Source: Icerya purchasi
Lineage: Eukaryota; Arthropoda; Insecta; Hemiptera; Monophlebidae
Assembly: GCA_039619475.1 (NCBI GenBank)
Contig: CM077116.1
Span: forward strand, 36,157,183 to 36,221,182
Direction: 5' to 3'
Length of the DNA: 64,000 bases
Below are positions 55,701-61,700 of this stretch, piece by piece; position 1 is the first letter of the stretch; the number at the start of each line of letters is the position of its first letter. The notes beneath the pieces are model-generated. The model worked only from the letters and a program-made list of their open reading frames with translations. It searched no databases and had not been told where the DNA came from. The position numbers and the translations under genes are program-made.

Positions 55701-58700
55701 AGTGTATTCATGCTAGTATTACAAGGACGAATTCAGGGAAAGCCCATTAAAGGAAGAAGAAGATTGGAGCTAGTAACCACGAATGCACCGTCCAACTGTT
55801 CATGCAAAAGTCTACGAGACACGATTAAATACGCCAGAAATTGAAGAATATAGACGTATGCAACCTCTTGAAGCAAGAGATGCGACTCCGACGACGACGA
55901 CGATCCGATATGCCCTTAATTTAAGAACAATACGGTTGACAGATTGAAGAATAAAAGTTTTAATGAAGAAAAAATCAGTCACATCGTGAACGGTTATTCA
56001 TTGCACCTGTGAAATTGTAAAAATGAAAAATATAGTATTATTTTTGTTTTTCCATGTTAAGGCGATATCAACTTTAACAACTTGTATATTCCCGAATCAT
56101 ATATTTATTATTATAATATTGTCTATTCGACCAAATTTTATCGATTAAAAATCGGAAAAAATCGAAACAGCTATATATAATATTCCTTTAAAAACAAAAA
56201 AATCATAACATTGGTTAACCAGCAATGAAAAAAAAAAAAAAAAACAAAAAAAAAACTGTTTCATATAGTCCGACCAGGTTAGTTTCGGCTATCGAAGTCA
56301 CTGTTCGTACGTAGAAATAAAATGAAAAATAACGATAAAGGCAGAGCTAATGTTTTTCAACAAATGTTAACGGAGATGACGGTTTAAAACTTAATTCAAA
56401 TTGGAAGACGGTGATTGGTCAACTTAACAAAAAACTAATAATTAACTAATCGGATGCGCATTTATGAATGTTGGGTATTTATTTAAGGAGTGCGTCTTTT
56501 GTAGTCCAGCTCAGTGTGTTTTGTTCTAACAATGAATAAAGTAATATTATTCGAATCGCCAGTGGACAAAATTGTAACATGGTTTTTGCCGAAAATAATG
56601 GACGAATGGTAAATGAGATGTTTTAATTCAGTGAGTTGAAGATAAAATCCTTGAAAGTTCTACTGCAAAATGGTTTCAAACCATTGTCACCGTTAAGTTT
56701 CCAGATATAATTAATCTACTGTCTGATCGGAATCTGGTTGCTTCGGATGTTTGTTAATCAGTTGTGTGAAACGTACATTAATCGATGTTGAGGTAAGGAC
56801 TAGAATTATCTGAAAGCATGTAGATAAATCTGTCTGTATCTTCAGTGAAGATGTCTACTATGTCCATCGAATAGTGTTGTTCTTGAATCTTCCATTACGA
56901 TTACAAGGTCATTGAAAAGTCTTTGTTATCTGTGAGTTTGACAAGTTCTACGGTAGGCGATTTTTGTTTTTTTAAGTTTTGTCAGTAGGGGGTTTGTAAT
57001 CTGCAGTTGTTCCATTATCTGTTAGTCTACCCTGCATTTAGATTTTCTACATTTTCCGGTTCACCTATTTGAATTTGTGACGGTCTTGATGAAACAGCTT
57101 TTACACTATTTATAAAGTTAATTTCTGTAATCATCTCAGGAGTATTTCTTTCGTGTTATCTTTAATATTATTTTCAGAGACTGATGCTTTAGTAACCCCC
57201 CCCCCCCCCATCACACCAGTTAAGGCAGTAATGTTCTACACAACTAAAGCAACTGTTCTCTGTAACTCACGGAGCACTACGGTCTGAAAATGGGAAAGTA
57301 GGCAGCATATTCTACACAACTGTCTGAATAAACATCCAGTGTTTTATTTCATTCTCGAACCATTATGAAAGAATCAGATAACGATGAAAGATTAGTATTT
57401 TCAAAATATAGCTGCCGTCTCCAGCTGATTATAAGGTACAACACTGTGGTTCAATGGGTTTAACCGGAAGCAGAGAAATCGCTGAAATTAATTTATTTTT
57501 AGCAATTCCTCAAGATAGACTTTAATAACGGAGTTTAGGATGGCGATAACAGTGTAAAATTTTCGGGGTATGGTTCTTTAACATCTGACCGATAATTATA
57601 TTATTATTTATGGTAATAGCGTCTCCTCCGTTATTAAAAAGGTTATCTGTGATATTTTTCAACTTCGCGAAAATAAGAATACAATTACCACTGTCTTTAG
57701 AGCCTGTAATTATGTTCTTCCGGCTCCTACTGGATTTTTAAGAGCATTAAAATAGTCATAAGAGTCAGCTTTTTTTAAAACATACGGAAATAAAACACCT
57801 CGGTCTTCTGAAGTGAAATCAAATTGCGAGGGAAATGTTCTTCTAGATTCTAGTTCAGGGGAAGAGAAAATCAGGTTAGTTACTAAATGTGTGTTTGAGG
57901 AAATATATAAAGTTTATGTTAAATTCAGCAACATAGCGGTTGAATTTAGTGAAATAGATGTGTCGTACTTGTTTTTTATTAAATTTACAGACTTGTTTAT
58001 TTCATTTGAAACTGATTTTGTCTTCGAAAAGGCAAAAGAATTTTGCTTATTAAAATAAATTAAACAGAACTCTAGCTCGGTAGCATTTGATAAAAAAGAA
58101 ACATGTTTATTTTTCCTGTTATCCAGTGCAGTAAACGTCGGTGAAGTTACGCATTAACAATCAATTATTAGTTTCTTTAGTTCATTTACCGCTATGGTTT
58201 TCGTTCTACTATAAAACTTCGCGCATCACTATTAATTTGCAGTGAACTCTACCGCTAAGCCAGAATCAATCAGCAATGCTCGGTGGATCTGGCTTATCAC
58301 CGTCACAGACTTTACCTTCAAAGCCAACGGCAACATCGTTACTCACCCAAACTAATTTTAAGTGTAATGACTGAGTGGTTATCGAATAACGTTGAAGAAA
58401 AAAAGCGTCTCTTTTGTGTTTTACTCTCCTTAATATAACCGGATAAGAATGAGATAAAAAATTGTTTCGTTAAAATACACGGAAAATATGAACACACATA
58501 TAATTTTAAAATTAAAACGGGCTGTTAAACGGGAATGACTTGAAGTATTATCAACGTTAGTTTATACAAATGTAGATTCAAATGAAGAAAATAAATTTAA
58601 AACCACCAAAACACTATTGACGGAATTTGAACAATACTCCTGAAACAATACTCAGCTTTATGCAGCACCGAAAGTGGCATTATTTTAGGTGAATCCCTCC

Positions 58701-61700
58701 AGATTAACATTCAAAAATATATTTGTACTAAAAATCGAAAAATAAAATAGTTAAAAAAATATAACAGCTTCAAAAGATTTATGTTCAAAATTTTAGTAAA
58801 AATGCACCAAAAAAATAAAAAATAATTATTTGGTTCTTTCACAGTAATATACATAAGAATGCTATTCTTAAATATTAGGATTTTTGAGTCGGCACCAAAT
58901 TCAAATTAGAATATTATTCGGAAACAATTTAATGAATATAGCAATCGAATCGTTCGTTTTCTATAAGTCAAGTATTGGAAACATGGGGAATATTTAATGC
59001 GGTTTTAATTATTGTTACAATTTGAATTTTGGCCGACTCAAAAAAAGTTAATATTGTTTAACAATTATTAATAATCTTCATCTATACTACTCTGAAATAA
59101 ATTATTTTTTATTAGGTAATTATTTTTTACTTTTTAGTGAACTTTTATTAAATTTTTTAAATAAATATTGATGTCCGTATTTATTTTTTTAAACAATTTT
59201 TGTAAATTATTCAGTTTTCTGTTAATTATAATAAATTAATAGTATCACTTTGTATATACCATTAATTAATACAATGTTTAAATTATATATGTTCTTTCAG
59301 TCACGATGCTCTGTCGCAACTGGTAACATTATACATTAATGACTACATCACTTTTACGCCGGGGTGCATTACATTTTTTGTCCCACGATTATATCCGTCA
59401 CGTTATGTAAGATACAAAGGTTGAATTCTGTATTGTACAATTGCTAATATTTTTTTGAAGTGAAAATTTCTTTAGGCGGCTTAGCGATTTTTTGGTAGGG
59501 GAAAAACTTACGGATTTGCGTCACGCGCGTCACGGTCATACTAATGTTAACGGTATCGACTTGTGCGAAAAATAAAACCGTTAATGCTTCTCCCCTACCC
59601 CTTGCTACACTCACAACCGCCTAATCAGCAGTAAACCGTAAAAAAAGACATCAAAATTGAATTAAATGTATTACGACTACTAATAGGGAATAATAAAAGT
59701 TTATGATGCCAGTAAATTATCGTGAACATTATTTAATAATGAAGTATATTGTAAATATTCTGTAACTACTACGAGCGAGGATCAATAAGTAAGTTACACT
59801 CGTGCGTAGTTTCTACCTAAATAAACGTACAACCCCCCCCCCCCACTCCGGCTTAAACGAACCCGGTTTTCATTCTCTATTCCCATCTCGTGAAAGAATG
59901 AAACCGGTATCTTGTTTGGTTCGTTTACAGTGTCTGTTTGAAATGAAGCGTCGTGTGAATTGGTCGTCCAACATTGAGAGGCGAAATGTAGTGCGGTCTT
60001 TTTGTGGACAAAATATCATAATCCCGTTAAAATTCATCGGAAAATATGTAAAATGCACGGTGATGAAGAAATTTCCAGATCTATATGGTGTCCAAATGGT
60101 GCCCCGCAAAGGCGCACTCAGGATTTTTTTTTGGTCGGGGCTAGAATTTAGAAGATAAGTTAGGGGGTGGTAACTCGGTACCTCGACTAATTACCTTCTA
60201 TTTCTATGGTTTTGGAAATTAAAATAAAAAAAATAAAAAAAAAAACAAAATTCACGATTATTTTTAACAAAATTACAAAACTGACGGCGAATTTTATTTT
60301 TTAAAAAATTAGCTAAAAGTATTTAACATTATACTTGTAATATAAGTAAAAAGTAAATATGTATGTTTTCTAAAAAAATTAAGTAAAACAAAACATTACA
60401 AAACAAAATTAAGATTTCGAAGATTTTTGGGGGGGAGCAATGGCCCCGCGGCACCCCCCTTGAGTGCGCCAATGGTGTCCCGTATGTTCACGGAAGGACG
60501 AGATTATGTGGAAGATAAAGCGCGCAGCGGTCGCCCGTCAACTTCGCACACAGATGCAAACGTTAAGCGCGTCGAAACTTTCATTCTTTCGGATCGCCCA
60601 TGTTTTCGGTTCGTTGAAAGCAGCCCTGGATGGAGAACATTTCGCGAACGAGGAAGAAGTGAAGAATTTCGTCATGAATTGGTTAGCCAAAGTTGGACGG
60701 ACGTTTTTCAAACAAGGCATCGAAAAATTGGTACCACGTTACGAGTGCTTGAATATTTTAGGTGAATACGACGAAAAATAGAGAAAGCATTGTAGATTTC
60801 AAAAATATATTTACATGACTTTTACGATTTTTGGTTTTTTTTTTTTTTATCGCGAAGTGTAACTTACTTATTGATTGTCTCTGGTATATTACTAATTCCA
60901 TAAAATAAATACTGTTGCCACTGTCATCCCTGTTTTTGTCCATATTGCCGTTTTTGTGCAGCAGTGAAAGTATTTGTTATTTCAATTGTTTAATTGTTAT
61001 ATCACAGCGCAGTACAACAATGAGTACTAAATATGTTAATATTTTTTGGAGTGAGACGTGAAAACCAGACTAACGTTAATAATTTTAAGTTACAAATTAT
61101 AAAATTTTGATTTTTAATACTAAAATTAATCTGGAAATTCAGAAAAAAAAAACTAATATTTCATAGTTTTCAATTTTCAATTTTGTCGGCGGTCCCCATG
61201 ACTGCACCTTCTTTTTTTAAAATAAAAGACGGTGAAGAATGACATAGTCGATTGAAAACGACTTTTCTAAAAGAATTTTGAAAGAAAAAGATTGGAGTTT
61301 AAGGGGGCTGCTCCCTTGCGAGGCACAAAGAGATGTGTTATATATAAATATGTATATATGTATATATGTATGTATAGATGTATATATGTATAGATGAATA
61401 AATGAAGATGTAGATGAAATAAAATTTTCATGAAAGATTAATTTATATACCCTTAGTAATTAATGCAAATGCAAATTTATTATTTTAACGTAATAAAAAT
61501 GTGTGAACGAGAAATTTAAAAAAAATTGTGCGTTTCAAAATTAATATAAAATTGTTCTCTGAACTCGCAGTTAATATGGGTCATCATCGATACATGCAAT
61601 ATTGTTTATATAACCCCGCCTCTTTTTTCTTTATGCAGTATTGCAGATTTTGTCGGCGTTGAGGTTAAATAGAATTAAAGATTGTGTCTTTTGATTTGCA

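Noticed and set aside
57813..58058. 81-codon ORF as a host gene
   Set aside because: No recognisable motif, no splice partners and no repeats; AT-rich DNA yields such ORFs by chance.
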